Below the pieces are notes generated by a model that saw nothing but the letters and a program-made list of their open reading frames with translations, did no database searches and was not told the DNA's origin. A stretch of 64,000 nt of DNA. Source: Streptomyces sp. R33 (GTDB lineage Bacteria; Actinomycetota; Actinomycetes; Streptomycetales; Streptomycetaceae). The position numbers were made by a program, and so were the translations under genes. Where the stretch lies: contig NZ_CP165727.1 in assembly GCF_041200175.1 (NCBI RefSeq), positions 6,637,501 to 6,701,500 of the forward strand, given 5' to 3'. This document shows, in pieces, positions 15,549-24,486 of this stretch. Numbering within the stretch: position 1 is the stretch's first letter; each line of letters opens with the position of its first letter.

Positions 15549-17831
15549 TCACTCCGGCTGGTCCTGCGCCGCGGCCGCGAGGGCGCGCAGGAGGCCGGTC
15601 AGCCGGGTCGTACGCGGCTTCGGCAGGACCTCCGCGACGGCGTGCGGCAGCGCCTGGTCGACGCCGTGCACCACGGACAAGTGCCGTTCGGCCCGGCCGA
15701 ACGCCGTGTACACCCAGTCCCGGGAAAGGGCCTGGGCCGCGTCACCGGGCAGGACGACGACCACGGCCGGCCAGCGCGCACCGACCGCCTGGTGCGCCGT
15801 CACCGCCCAGCCGTGCCGCACCTGCGACTCCACCTGCTCCTTCGGTACGACGATCTGCGCGCCCGCGGCGTCCAGGTGCAGCCCCTGCGCGTCGGCCGAC
15901 ACCACCCGGGCCGCCGCCGCCCGCCCGGGCGAGGGCACGTGGACGACGCGGTCGCCGGGGTCGAAGCCGCCGAACCGGCCGGGGCCCGGGTTCAGCCGCT
16001 CCTTGAGGGCCGCGTTCAGCGCCCGGGTGCCCGCCGAGCCGCCGTGGCCCGGGGTGATCACCTGCACGGCGTCCGCCGGGATCCCGAAGGCGCGCGGCAC
16101 CGAGTCGGCCACCAGCTGCACCGCGCGGTGCACGGCCTCCCCGGCGTCGCGCACCGGGACGATGACGACCTCCTTGCCGGGGGCGTCGACCTGGTTCAGC
16201 TCCCCGATCCCGACCCCGGAGACCAGCTCGCCGATCGGGCCCGGGTCGGGCGTGCGGGAGACCAGCTGCGGGCAGGCGCGGGCCGCCAGCACATCGCCGA
16301 ACACCCGCCCGGGCCCGGCGGATCCGAACACCCCGGGGTCCCCGGACAGCACGAGCCGGGCCCCGTCCGGGACGGACTCGACGAGCGCGGCGGCGGTCTC
16401 CACGTCCAGCTGCGGGGCGTCGAGGACCACGAGCAGGTCCAGCGCGAACTGCCCGTCCGCGTCCCGCCCGGGCCCCTCCGTCCCGGCGAGCAGCCCGGCC
16501 ACGGTGACGGCGCCCTGTACGGGGGTGTGCGCGGCCAGGCAGACGCGCAGGCCCAGCTCGCGGGCGGCCGCCAGCAGGGCCTGCGGCTCGGCGCGGGCGG
16601 CCTCGCCGCCGGTGTGGGTGACCAGGCCGTGGCCGGAGACGGCGCGGATGAGGTCGGCGCCGGGGCCGGTGGCGGCCTTCTCCCAGTCCGCCGGGTCGTC
16701 GAAGGTGTTGGCCAGCCGGGCCAGGCCGTCGGCCAGGCTCTCCTCGGCGAGCGCGTACCCCTCGAGGCCGACGAGGACGCGTACGGGCTGCTCCTCGCCT
16801 TCGGCGACGGGCGGGCCGAGCGGTTCGTGGAAGACGAGGACGGCGCCCTCGCCGATGGCCTGCTCCAGGGACGCGGCGGGGTCGGGGACCCCGTACCGGG
16901 CGAGGGCGGACTCCAGGGTGGGGGCCTCCAGGGCGGTGTGCCCCTTGACCGCGGCCTGCTCCAGCAGCCAGCCCAGGAGGGAGGCGGCACGCCGTTCGTC
17001 GCCGGGACCGGCCTCGGGGCCCAGCAGGGCCCGGGCGAAGCCGTCGGCCTGGGTGGGACGGACGCCGGGCACGGCGAGGAGCCGCCAGGGGTCGTGCGCG
17101 AGCTGCTCCGCGGCGTCTTCGCCGAGGGCGGTGGCGGCGGGCCCGGCCAGCGCCTCGGGGGCGCCGCCACGGGCCAGTACGGCGCGCACGCCTTCGATGC
17201 CGGCGGCGGTGGGGGCGGGGGCGGGGGGCGGTGTGGGACGGGGGGCCGGTTGCGCGGCGGGGGCGGCGGGCTTGCGGGGCGCGGTCGGGGCTTCGTCGAA
17301 GTACACCGGGGAGGGCTTCTCCCCGCTCTCCACGGCCCGTACGGCGGCCAGCAGGTCGGCGGCCTTGCCGCTGAGCTTGGCTCCGGCGTCGACCGGTCCC
17401 TGCCGTTCCGCCTTGCGGCGGGCGATGCGCTCGCGCTCGATCTTCTGGGCGGCCAGCTCGGCCTCGGCCTCGCTGAGCGCGGGCGCCGCCTCGCCCTTCT
17501 CGGTGGGGGAGTCCGCCTCCGCGGCGCCGCCGTCGGCCCCCGGCTGGGCCGGGTCGTCCCGGCCCGGCTGATCCGCATCGGGCTCCGAGCCGGCGGCGGG
17601 GGGCCGGGCGGTGTGCGGTTCGCCGGGGGTGGGCCCTGCGGGGCTTTCCCCCACCCCGCCCGTTCCCGGCACCGTGGGCTCCGCCCCCGGACCCCCGACC
17701 TCGCTCCCGGCCGTTCCGGAGGCGGCTGCCCCGTCGGCGGGCTGCGGGGGCTCCGTGGGGGCGGTCGCCTCGGGACGGGGGCCGGGGGTGGCCGGGTCCT
17801 CCGCGGATGCGGCTCGGCGGTCCGTGCTCAC
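15549..17831 (-). CDS. RecD-like protein with degenerate helicase motifs
   Basis: About 760 residues. The first 220 are disordered Pro/Glu/Ala-rich sequence with a charged helix (ELAAQKIERERIARRKAERQG). Then come a helix-hairpin-helix-like region (AHDPWRLLAVPGVRPTQADGFARALLG) and a region matching RecD2 in layout. Where RecD2 has GGPGTGKT this protein has SGHGLVTHTGGEA, and the Walker B stretch reads LLVVLDAPQLD rather than VVDEASM; LVLSGDPGVFGSAGPGRVF matches RecD2 motif III and WAVTAHQAVGARWPAVVVV its motif V/VI (C-terminal UvrD_C_2 domain). It therefore looks like a DNA-binding relic without ATPase activity. The GTG start overlaps the stop of the aldo/keto reductase gene (GTGA), so the pair is translationally coupled. 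Confidence 0.75.
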   Translation of the reverse strand: MSTDRRAASAEDPATPGPRPEATAPTEPPQPADGAAASGTAGSEVGGPGAEPTVPGTGGVGESPAGPTPGEPHTARPPAAGSEPDADQPGRDDPAQPGADGGAAEADSPTEKGEAAPALSEAEAELAAQKIERERIARRKAERQGPVDAGAKLSGKAADLLAAVRAVESGEKPSPVYFDEAPTAPRKPAAPAAQPAPRPTPPPAPAPTAAGIEGVRAVLARGGAPEALAGPAATALGEDAAEQLAHDPWRLLAVPGVRPTQADGFARALLGPEAGPGDERRAASLLGWLLEQAAVKGHTALEAPTLESALARYGVPDPAASLEQAIGEGAVLVFHEPLGPPVAEGEEQPVRVLVGLEGYALAEESLADGLARLANTFDDPADWEKAATGPGADLIRAVSGHGLVTHTGGEAARAEPQALLAAARELGLRVCLAAHTPVQGAVTVAGLLAGTEGPGRDADGQFALDLLVVLDAPQLDVETAAALVESVPDGARLVLSGDPGVFGSAGPGRVFGDVLAARACPQLVSRTPDPGPIGELVSGVGIGELNQVDAPGKEVVIVPVRDAGEAVHRAVQLVADSVPRAFGIPADAVQVITPGHGGSAGTRALNAALKERLNPGPGRFGGFDPGDRVVHVPSPGRAAAARVVSADAQGLHLDAAGAQIVVPKEQVESQVRHGWAVTAHQAVGARWPAVVVVLPGDAAQALSRDWVYTAFGRAERHLSVVHGVDQALPHAVAEVLPKPRTTRLTGLLRALAAAAQDQPE

Positions 17832-18820
17832 AGGGTGCTCCAGTCGTGGTCGGGGTAGCGGTGCACCGGCGCCGACACATCGTCCAGCGCCCGGCAGATC
17901 TCCTCGGGAAGGGTAAGGGGCTCCACCGACAATGCCTCGCTGAGCTGCGCGGACGTCCGCGCCCCGACGATCGGCGCGACCACCCCGGGCCGGTCCCGGA
18001 TCCATGCCAGGGCCACCTGCAGCGGGGTCACGGCCAGGCCCTGGGCCGCCGTCGCCACCGCGTCCACGATGCGGCTCGCCGCGTCGTCCAGATACGGGTC
18101 CACGAAGCCCGCCATGGCCGGCGAGGCGCCCCGCGAGTCCGCCGGGGTGCCGCCCCGGTACTTGCCCGTCAGGACGCCGCGGCCCAGCGGGGAGGACGGG
18201 AGCAGCCCGACGCCGAGGTCCAGCGCCGCCGGGAGGACCTCGCGCTCCACGCCCCGCTGGAGCAGTGAGTACTCCATCTGCGTGGACGCCAGCCGCGTCC
18301 GCACCCCCGGGGCGGCGAGCTGCCAGGTCGCCGCCTTCGCCAGCTGCCAGCCGCTGAAGCCCGACACCCCCGCGTACCGGACCCGGCCGCTGCTCACCGC
18401 CAGGTCCAGCGCCTGGAGGGTCTCCTCCAGCGGGGTCCCCGGGTCGAAGGCGTGGACCTGCCAGAGGTCCACGTAATCCGTGCCCAGACGGGCCAGCGAG
18501 TCGTCCAGTGCCGACAGGAGATGGCCGCGCGAGCCGTTGAACCGGCGGTCCGGGTCCCGTACGGAGCCCGACTTGGTGGCGATCACCAGGTCCTGACGGG
18601 GGACCAGCCCGCCCACCAGCTGCCCCAGGAGGTACTCCGCCTCACCACCCCCGTACACGTCGGCGGTGTCGACGAGCGTGCCGCCCGCCTCCCAGAACGT
18701 CTTCAACTGCTCGGCAGCGCCCGACTCGTCCGGTCCCTCCGCGGAACGGCCCCAGGTCAGGGTGCCGAGGCCGATCCGGGACACGCGCAGTCCGGTGCGG
18801 CCGAGATGCCTCTGCTCCAT
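17828..18820 (-). CDS. Aldo/keto reductase
   Basis: A 330-residue AKR family TIM-barrel oxidoreductase. The first strand region reads RHLGRTGLRVSRIGLGT; the catalytic Asp and Tyr lie in DTADVYGGGEAEYLLG, the Lys in VIATKSG and the His in LWQVHAFD. The C-terminal APIVGARTSAQLSEAL binds the NADPH 2'-phosphate region. It reduces aldehydes or ketones; the substrate is unknown. It overlaps the downstream RecD-like gene by 4 bases, a conserved-looking but functionally unexplained pairing. Confidence 0.9.
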   Translation of the reverse strand: MEQRHLGRTGLRVSRIGLGTLTWGRSAEGPDESGAAEQLKTFWEAGGTLVDTADVYGGGEAEYLLGQLVGGLVPRQDLVIATKSGSVRDPDRRFNGSRGHLLSALDDSLARLGTDYVDLWQVHAFDPGTPLEETLQALDLAVSSGRVRYAGVSGFSGWQLAKAATWQLAAPGVRTRLASTQMEYSLLQRGVEREVLPAALDLGVGLLPSSPLGRGVLTGKYRGGTPADSRGASPAMAGFVDPYLDDAASRIVDAVATAAQGLAVTPLQVALAWIRDRPGVVAPIVGARTSAQLSEALSVEPLTLPEEICRALDDVSAPVHRYPDHDWSTL

Positions 18821-18929
18821 GACCGCTGAGACTACTGGGGCACTGACGCGGGGAGCCCTGGCGCGCTACAGTCCCCCGCAGACCCACGTTACTGATCGGT
18901 AAACCGGCAACACCGTAAGGGGACGACAC

Positions 18930-19979
18930 ATGCGGCTCGGCATCAACCTCGGCTACTGGGGCGCTGGCATGGACGCCGACAACCTCGCCGTGGCCCAGGA
19001 GGCGGACCGCCTCGGCTACGACGTCTGCTGGGCCGCGGAGGCCTACGGCTCCGACGCCCCGACCGTGCTCGCCTGGGTCGCCGCCCAGACCGAGCGCATC
19101 GACGTCGGCTCCGCGATCCTGCAGATCCCGGCCCGCCAGCCCGCGATGACCGCCATGACGGCCGCCACCCTCGACTCCCTCACCAAGGGCCGCTTCCGGC
19201 TCGGCCTCGGCGTCTCCGGCCCGCAGGTCTCCGAGGGCTGGTACGGCGTCAAGTTCGACAAGCCGCTGGCCCGCACCCGGGAGTACGTGGAGATCGTCCG
19301 CAAGGCGATGACCCGCGAGCGCCTCAGCTACGAGGGCGAGCACTGGACCCTCCCGCTGCCCGGCGGCCCCGGCAAGCCGATCAAGCTCACCGTGCACCCC
19401 GAGCGCGAGCACATCCCGCTCTACATCGCCGCCATCGGGCCGAAGAACCTGGAGCAGACCGGCGAGATCGCCGACGGCGCCCTGCTCATCTTCCCGGCCG
19501 CCGAGCACCTGGAGGCCACCGCGCTCACCCACATCCGGGCGGGCCGCGAGAAGGCCGGGCTGACCATGGACGGCTTCGACGTCTGCCCGACCGTGCCGCT
19601 GGCCGTCGGCGACGACGTGACCGCCCTCGCCGACATGTTCCGCCCGTACACGGCCCTGTACGTCGGCGGCATGGGCAGCCGCAAGCAGAACTTCTACAAC
19701 CAGCTCGCCCGGCGCATGGGCTACGAGAAGGAAGCCGCCGAGATCCAGGACAAGTACCTGGCGGGCGACAAGACGGGCGCCGCCGAGGCGGTCCCGCACT
19801 CGCTGATCGACTCCACCACCCTGCTCGGCTCCGTCGAGCGGATCGCGGACGGGATGCGGGCCTACGCCGAGGCCGGGGTCACCACTCTCACGCTCGCCCC
19901 GGCCGGGTTCACGCTGGACGAGCGGATCACCGCCCTGCGGGCGGGCACGGAGGCCATGGAGCGCGCCGGCCTGGCGTAG
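18930..19979 (+). CDS. LLM-class F420-dependent oxidoreductase
   Basis: A 349-residue luciferase-like monooxygenase family protein. MRLGINLGYWGAGMDADNLA starts strand 1 of the TIM barrel, DRLGYDVCWAAEAYGSDAPT follows, and GRFRLGLGVSGPQVSEGWYG is the typical F420-binding segment of the actinobacterial subgroup. Other conserved parts are IPLYIAAIGPKNLEQTGEIADG and the C-terminal substrate lid. Such enzymes transfer hydride to or from deazaflavin F420, abundant in streptomycetes. The substrate is unknown. A short intergenic region separates it from the divergently transcribed aldo/keto reductase gene. Confidence 0.88.
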   Translation: MRLGINLGYWGAGMDADNLAVAQEADRLGYDVCWAAEAYGSDAPTVLAWVAAQTERIDVGSAILQIPARQPAMTAMTAATLDSLTKGRFRLGLGVSGPQVSEGWYGVKFDKPLARTREYVEIVRKAMTRERLSYEGEHWTLPLPGGPGKPIKLTVHPEREHIPLYIAAIGPKNLEQTGEIADGALLIFPAAEHLEATALTHIRAGREKAGLTMDGFDVCPTVPLAVGDDVTALADMFRPYTALYVGGMGSRKQNFYNQLARRMGYEKEAAEIQDKYLAGDKTGAAEAVPHSLIDSTTLLGSVERIADGMRAYAEAGVTTLTLAPAGFTLDERITALRAGTEAMERAGLA

Positions 19980-20177
19980 GGGACCGGGAGAACCAGGAAT
20001 ACGCCCTGCGGCCGTGGTGGGGGCTCGGGGGTCTTCCCCGCCACGGCCGACACACGCAACAACGCGGACGGCACCCTTCGGGTTACGCCCGCGCACCGAC
20101 CCCTTCACATCGTTCATTCGGCCGATCAGCACGACCCCTCGGTTGCCCGGTCCCCGGATCGGCCGTTGACTCGATGC

Positions 20178-20966
20178 ATGCTCTCTGCCCGCAGCCTGTT
20201 CCAGGAGATCGTCGACAACGACGACTCGTTCCAGCTGTTCTGCTCCATCGCCGCCAGCGGGGAGTCCCAGGGCGGCTGGGAGAACGCCCGGATCGCGGCC
20301 CTGGTGCCCGACAGCATGCGCGAGCTGGCGCCCAAGATCACCCGGCACGGCGCCGACGAGGACAAGCACGGCCGGATCTTCCAGGCCCTGCTCCGCAAGC
20401 GCGGCCTGCCGGCCGTCCCCGTGCCGCCCGAGACCGACTACACGATGCTGCTGGAGCGGCGCGGCATCGGCCTCGCGCACGAGAAGCTGCGCCGGGCGGA
20501 GCCGCTGACCGAGCGGGACATCGTCGTCTACCTCTCGCACAGCCGGGTCACCGAACAGCGCGCCGCCGACCAGATGGTCATGCTCGTCCGGCAGTTCGGG
20601 GACCACCCCGAGGTCGGCAAGGCCATCCGCATGATCAGCTACGACGAGGAGAACCACCTGGCCTACTGCCACGAGGAGCTGCTCCGCCTCGTGCGCGCGG
20701 GGTACGGCCGGACCATCCAGCAGGTGCTGCGCGAAAGCGCCCTCGCCGAGATCTCCATCTACCGGGACGTGAGCCTCGCCGTCATGGACCACATGGGCCG
20801 GCTGCTGCACTGGCCCGCGGCCAAGGCGGCCGCGCTGGCCGCCGGGATCCGCGGCATGTACGCGTACGAGCGCTTCGCCGGCTGGCACCGGATGATCAGC
20901 CTGAACCTGCCGGAGCGGCGCAACGCGCTCGGCGGCGTACCGGTCGCCGCACCCGAGTTCGTCTAG
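20178..20966 (+). CDS. Ferritin-like di-iron protein
   Basis: About 262 residues, nearly all helical. Candidate iron ligands come as two E-x-x-H pairs typical of ferritin-like four-helix bundles: HGADEDKHGR near residue 58-66 and YDEENHL near residue 155, with further Glu in the helices (WENARI, TEQRAADQ). This looks like a di-iron carboxylate protein of the ferritin-like superfamily, perhaps an oxidase or hydroxylase rather than an iron store. The ATG at 20178 is taken; a TTG at 20166 is in frame. It converges on corA (stop at 20991, 24 bases away). Confidence 0.75.
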   Translation: MLSARSLFQEIVDNDDSFQLFCSIAASGESQGGWENARIAALVPDSMRELAPKITRHGADEDKHGRIFQALLRKRGLPAVPVPPETDYTMLLERRGIGLAHEKLRRAEPLTERDIVVYLSHSRVTEQRAADQMVMLVRQFGDHPEVGKAIRMISYDEENHLAYCHEELLRLVRAGYGRTIQQVLRESALAEISIYRDVSLAVMDHMGRLLHWPAAKAAALAAGIRGMYAYERFAGWHRMISLNLPERRNALGGVPVAAPEFV

Positions 20967-20990
20967 CGGCCTCCCGGGCCCCCGGGCCGG

Positions 20991-21983
20991 CTACAGCCAG
21001 CCGCGGGACTTGAACATGCGGTGCAGGCCCAGACAGACGCCCACCATCACCAGCACCACCACCGGATAGCCCCAGGGCTGCCGCAGCTCCCACATGTGGT
21101 CGAAGTTCATCCCGTAGATCCCCGCCACCATCGTCGGGACGGCCGCCATCGCCGCCCAGGCCGAGATCTTGCGCATGTCGTCGTTCTGCCGGACGCCCAT
21201 CTGCGCCAGGTGCGCCGCCAGCGCGTCCGACAGCAGCCGGTCCAGGCCCTCGATGTACTCGCTCGCCCTGGTCAGGTGGTCGGCGACGTCGCGGAAGAAC
21301 GGCTGCGCGTGCTCGTGCACGAACGGCACGTTCCCGAAGGCGAGGCGTTCCATCGGCTGGAGCAGCGGGTTCGTCGCCCGGCGGAACTCCAGCACCTGCC
21401 GCTTGAAGCCGTAGATCCGCGCGGCGGTGTTCTTCGTGTCCGTGGCGTTCGGCGCGAAGACCTCGGCCTCCACCTCCTCCAGGTCGGCCTGGAGCTCGGC
21501 CGCGACCTCGATGTAGTGGTCGACCACCGCATCGGACACCGCGTACAGGACCGCCGTCGGGCCGTGGCGCAGGACCTCCGGCTCGTGCTCCAGCCGCTGG
21601 CGCACGGCGCTCAGCGCGGCCCCCTCCCCGTGCCTGACCGTGACCACGAAGGAGTCGCCGATGAAGAGCATCAGCTCGCCCGCGGTCACCGTGTCGGTGT
21701 CCTCGTCGTACATCACCGGCTTGAGGACGACGAACAGTGAGTCGTCGTACACCTCGAGCTTGGGGCGCTGGTGCGCCATCAGCGCGTCCTCCACCGCCAG
21801 CTTGTGCAGCCGGAACTCGTGGCTGACGTGCTCGAATTCCTCCTCCGTCGGCTCGTACATGCCGATCCAGAGGAAGGCGTCGCCGCTCGCCCGCGCCTCG
21901 TCGAGAGCGTCCGAGAGGTCCTCGGGCGCAGGGGAGCGGCGGCCGTCCCGGTACATGGCGCAGTCGACAATCACGAGGGGCAT
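20991..21983 (-). CDS. corA: CorA family magnesium/cobalt transporter
   Basis: About 330 residues. A large N-terminal cytosolic domain (MPLVIVDCAMYRDGRR to about residue 265) precedes two C-terminal membrane helices. The selectivity motif YGMNF lies near residue 290 between the helices, followed by a helix VVVLVMVGVCLGL and the basic tail MFKSRGWL. The family forms pentameric Mg2+ channels gated by intracellular Mg2+. The ATG at 21983 is chosen because AGGGGAG directly precedes it at a suitable spacing and the earlier in-frame residues are Arg/Gly-rich filler. No Mg-responsive leader was recognised, but it begins near the divergent phosphatase gene. Confidence 0.9.
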   Translation of the reverse strand: MPLVIVDCAMYRDGRRSPAPEDLSDALDEARASGDAFLWIGMYEPTEEEFEHVSHEFRLHKLAVEDALMAHQRPKLEVYDDSLFVVLKPVMYDEDTDTVTAGELMLFIGDSFVVTVRHGEGAALSAVRQRLEHEPEVLRHGPTAVLYAVSDAVVDHYIEVAAELQADLEEVEAEVFAPNATDTKNTAARIYGFKRQVLEFRRATNPLLQPMERLAFGNVPFVHEHAQPFFRDVADHLTRASEYIEGLDRLLSDALAAHLAQMGVRQNDDMRKISAWAAMAAVPTMVAGIYGMNFDHMWELRQPWGYPVVVLVMVGVCLGLHRMFKSRGWL

Positions 21984-22063
21984 TCTCCCCTGCCCGCGCC
22001 CGGCCCGCACCCGACGGGCACCGCGCCCCCTGCTTCCGGCCGACACCCCCTAGGCTTTGCGTC

Positions 22064-22801
22064 ATGGCCACGCTGATCCTCGTACGACACGGGCGGTCCA
22101 CCGCCAACACCGCAGGGCTGCTCGCCGGATGGACGCCGGGCGTGGCCCTCGACGAGCGCGGCGCCGAGCAGGCGGCGGCGCTGCCCGGGCGGCTGGCCGC
22201 GGTGCCGCTCGCCGCAGCCGTCAGCAGCCCGCTGCAGCGCTGCCGGGAGACCCTCGCCCCGCTGCTCGCCGCGCGCCCGGAGCTGGCGCTGCACACCGAC
22301 GAGCGGATCGGCGAATGCCACTACGGCGACTGGTCGAACCGCAAACTCTCGGAGCTGGGCGATGAACCGCTGATGAAGATCGTCCAACAGCACCCCTCGG
22401 CCGCCGCCTTCCCGGGCGGGGAGTCCATGCGCGCCATGCAGGCGCGCGCCGTGGACGCCGTACGGGAGTGGAACGCGCGGATCGAGGAGGAGCACGGGAG
22501 CGACGCCGTCTTCCTCATGTGCTCGCACGGGGACGTCATCAAGTCCCTTGTCGCGGACGCCCTGGGCATGCACCTGGACCTCTTCCAGCGCATCCACGTG
22601 GACCCCTGCTCGGTCACGGCCGTCCGCTACACCCCGACACGCCCGTTCCTGCTCCGGCTCGGCGACACCGGGGACTTCGGCTCGCTCGCCCCGCGCCCGG
22701 CCCGTGCACCGGACGCGGCCGCGGCGGAAACGGAAACATTCGAAAGCGCGACCGAAGACGGCGGGAACGCCGTCGTGGGGGGCGGCGCGGGCGCGGCGTG
22801 A
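22064..22801 (+). CDS. Histidine phosphatase (MSMEG_4193 family), first gene of the mshC cassette
   Basis: A 245-residue histidine phosphatase superfamily (phosphoglycerate-mutase-like) protein. LILVRHGRSTANTAG carries the catalytic RHG, VSSPLQRCRETL the second Arg, ECHYGDWSNRKL the Glu proton donor and MCSHGDVIK the second His. A Pro/Ala-rich tail of 40 residues follows. It hydrolyses a phosphomonoester; the substrate is unknown. From memory, the same family member sits with DUF3090, the SCO1664-like gene and mshC in Mycobacterium too, which suggests a shared pathway. The following gene starts 155 bases later. Confidence 0.88.
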   Translation: MATLILVRHGRSTANTAGLLAGWTPGVALDERGAEQAAALPGRLAAVPLAAAVSSPLQRCRETLAPLLAARPELALHTDERIGECHYGDWSNRKLSELGDEPLMKIVQQHPSAAAFPGGESMRAMQARAVDAVREWNARIEEEHGSDAVFLMCSHGDVIKSLVADALGMHLDLFQRIHVDPCSVTAVRYTPTRPFLLRLGDTGDFGSLAPRPARAPDAAAAETETFESATEDGGNAVVGGGAGAA

Positions 22802-22955
22802 TCGAACGGCGCAGTAGGGTGGACTGGCCCAAATAAACGACCCGGCGGGGCGAGCACGGCTCCGCGAGGCCGCCGGATGCCAGCCAGAAGCACAGCCACA
22901 AGAGCAGCCACACGCGTGCAGCCCTTCCACTGCCGCCGAGACTTGGAGACTGGAC

Positions 22956-23546
22956 GTGCCCCGTCAGGTGTTCCTCTACGATCCGCCGGACCGCTTCGTG
23001 GCCGGCACGGTCGGCCTTCCGGGACGCCGTACGTTCTTCCTGCAGGCATCGTCCGGCCCCCGCGTCACCAGCGTCTCCCTGGAGAAGACCCAGGTCGCTG
23101 CGCTGGCCGAGCGGATGGACGAGCTGTTGGACGAGGTCGTACGGCGTACCGGCGGCAATGCCCCGGTCCCGGCCGTCGCCCCCGCCGAGGCCGCCGACAC
23201 CGCGCCGCTGGACGTCCCGGTCGACGAGGAGTTCCGCGTCGGCACCATGGCCCTGGCCTGGGACGGCGAGGAACAGCGGATGATCGTCGAGGCGCAGGCC
23301 CTGGTGGAGCTCGAGGCCGACTCGGAGGAGGATCTCGCCGAGGCGGAGGAGCGGCTGCTCCAGGACGAGGAGAACGGCCCGCCGATGCTGCGGGTCCGCC
23401 TCACCGGCGCCCAGGCCCGGGCCTTCGCCAAGCGGGCCCTGGACGTGGTCAACGCCGGCCGCCCGCCGTGCCCGCTGTGCAGCCTGCCGCTGGATCCCGA
23501 GGGCCACGTGTGCCCGCGCCAGAACGGCTACCGGCGCCAGGTGTGA
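22956..23546 (+). CDS. DUF3090 family protein
   Basis: A 196-residue protein of the actinobacterial DUF3090/TIGR03847-type family, from PRQVFLYDPPDRFVAGTVGLPGRR at the start, through FFLQASSGPRVTSVSLEKTQV, to a C-terminal zinc ribbon CPLCSLPLDPEGHVCPR (Cys at three positions plus His). The middle is acidic. GTG start. Its stop overlaps the start of the kinase-like gene (GTGTGA), so they are translationally coupled. Function unknown; possibly an adaptor or regulatory partner of the kinase-like protein. Confidence 0.85.
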   Translation: MPRQVFLYDPPDRFVAGTVGLPGRRTFFLQASSGPRVTSVSLEKTQVAALAERMDELLDEVVRRTGGNAPVPAVAPAEAADTAPLDVPVDEEFRVGTMALAWDGEEQRMIVEAQALVELEADSEEDLAEAEERLLQDEENGPPMLRVRLTGAQARAFAKRALDVVNAGRPPCPLCSLPLDPEGHVCPRQNGYRRQV

Positions 23547-24376
23547 CCGCCACGGGGGAACTTGAGGAGCTGCTCGCCAAGGGCGAGCTGACGGTCGTCG
23601 GCCGCATCCGCGAGGCGTCCAACGCCGTGCTGCTGTGCACGGTGACGTACGGGGACGCCAGCGCCGACTGCGTGTACAAGCCGGTCAAGGGGGAGCGCCC
23701 GCTGTGGGACTTCCCGGACGGGAACCTCGCGCAGCGGGAGGTCGCCGCCTACCTGGTCTCCGAGGCCATGGGATGGGGCCTGGTGCCGCCGACCGTGCTG
23801 CGCGACGGGCCGTACGGCGAGGGCATGGTCCAGCTGTGGATCGCGTCCACGCCCGCCGAGGACGCGCCGGAAGGCGCCGAGGAGTCGGACGAGAGCGGCC
23901 TGCTGGCCCTCGTCGAGGGCGAGGAGGCGGGGGAGGGCTGGAAGCCGGTCGCCCTCGCCGACGTCGGGGAGGGGCGCACCGCGCTGCTCGTGCACGCCGA
24001 CGACCCGCGGCTGCGCCGGCTCGCCGTCCTCGACGCCGTGATCAACAACGGCGACCGCAAGGGCGGCCACCTGCTGCCCGCGCCCGACGGGCGGCTCTAC
24101 GGCATCGACCACGGGGTGACCTTCCACCGCGAGGACAAGCTGCGGACCCTGCTGTGGGGCTGGGCGGGCGAACCGCTGACCGACGAGGCGCGCGAGGTGC
24201 TGGCCTCGCTGGCGGCCCTGCTGGCCGACGGGGAGCCGCTGGCCACCCGGCTGGCCGAACTGATCACACCGGTCGAGCTGGCCGCCGTACGGGCCCGGGT
24301 GGCCCATCTGCTGCGCACCGGGGTGCATCCGCAGCCGTCAGGGCAGTGGCCCGCGATCCCCTGGCCGCCGGTCTGA
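23543..24376 (+). CDS. SCO1664 family protein, distantly PI3/PI4-kinase-like
   Basis: About 277 residues. Features of a kinase fold are visible: CVYKPVKGERPLWDFPDG with K46 in the place of the ATP-binding lysine (VYKP is typical of PI3/PI4 kinases), a catalytic-loop-like AVLDAVINNGDRKGGH (D165, N168/N169, D171) and LYGIDHGVTFH (D189) in the place of the metal-binding DFG. This suggests a phosphotransferase acting on a small molecule or protein, but activity is not established. The GTG overlaps the DUF3090 stop by 4 bases. mshC follows 110 bases later. Confidence 0.8.
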   Translation: MTATGELEELLAKGELTVVGRIREASNAVLLCTVTYGDASADCVYKPVKGERPLWDFPDGNLAQREVAAYLVSEAMGWGLVPPTVLRDGPYGEGMVQLWIASTPAEDAPEGAEESDESGLLALVEGEEAGEGWKPVALADVGEGRTALLVHADDPRLRRLAVLDAVINNGDRKGGHLLPAPDGRLYGIDHGVTFHREDKLRTLLWGWAGEPLTDEAREVLASLAALLADGEPLATRLAELITPVELAAVRARVAHLLRTGVHPQPSGQWPAIPWPPV

Positions 24377-24486
24377 ACCGGACGGACCGGGAACGCACAG
24401 AACCGGCCAGATCGCAAGAGTGCTGATCAAGCCAACAGTGCAGGTCCGGTTCGTTTTCGGAACAGGCGTCCGGTTAGGCTCGAGAC

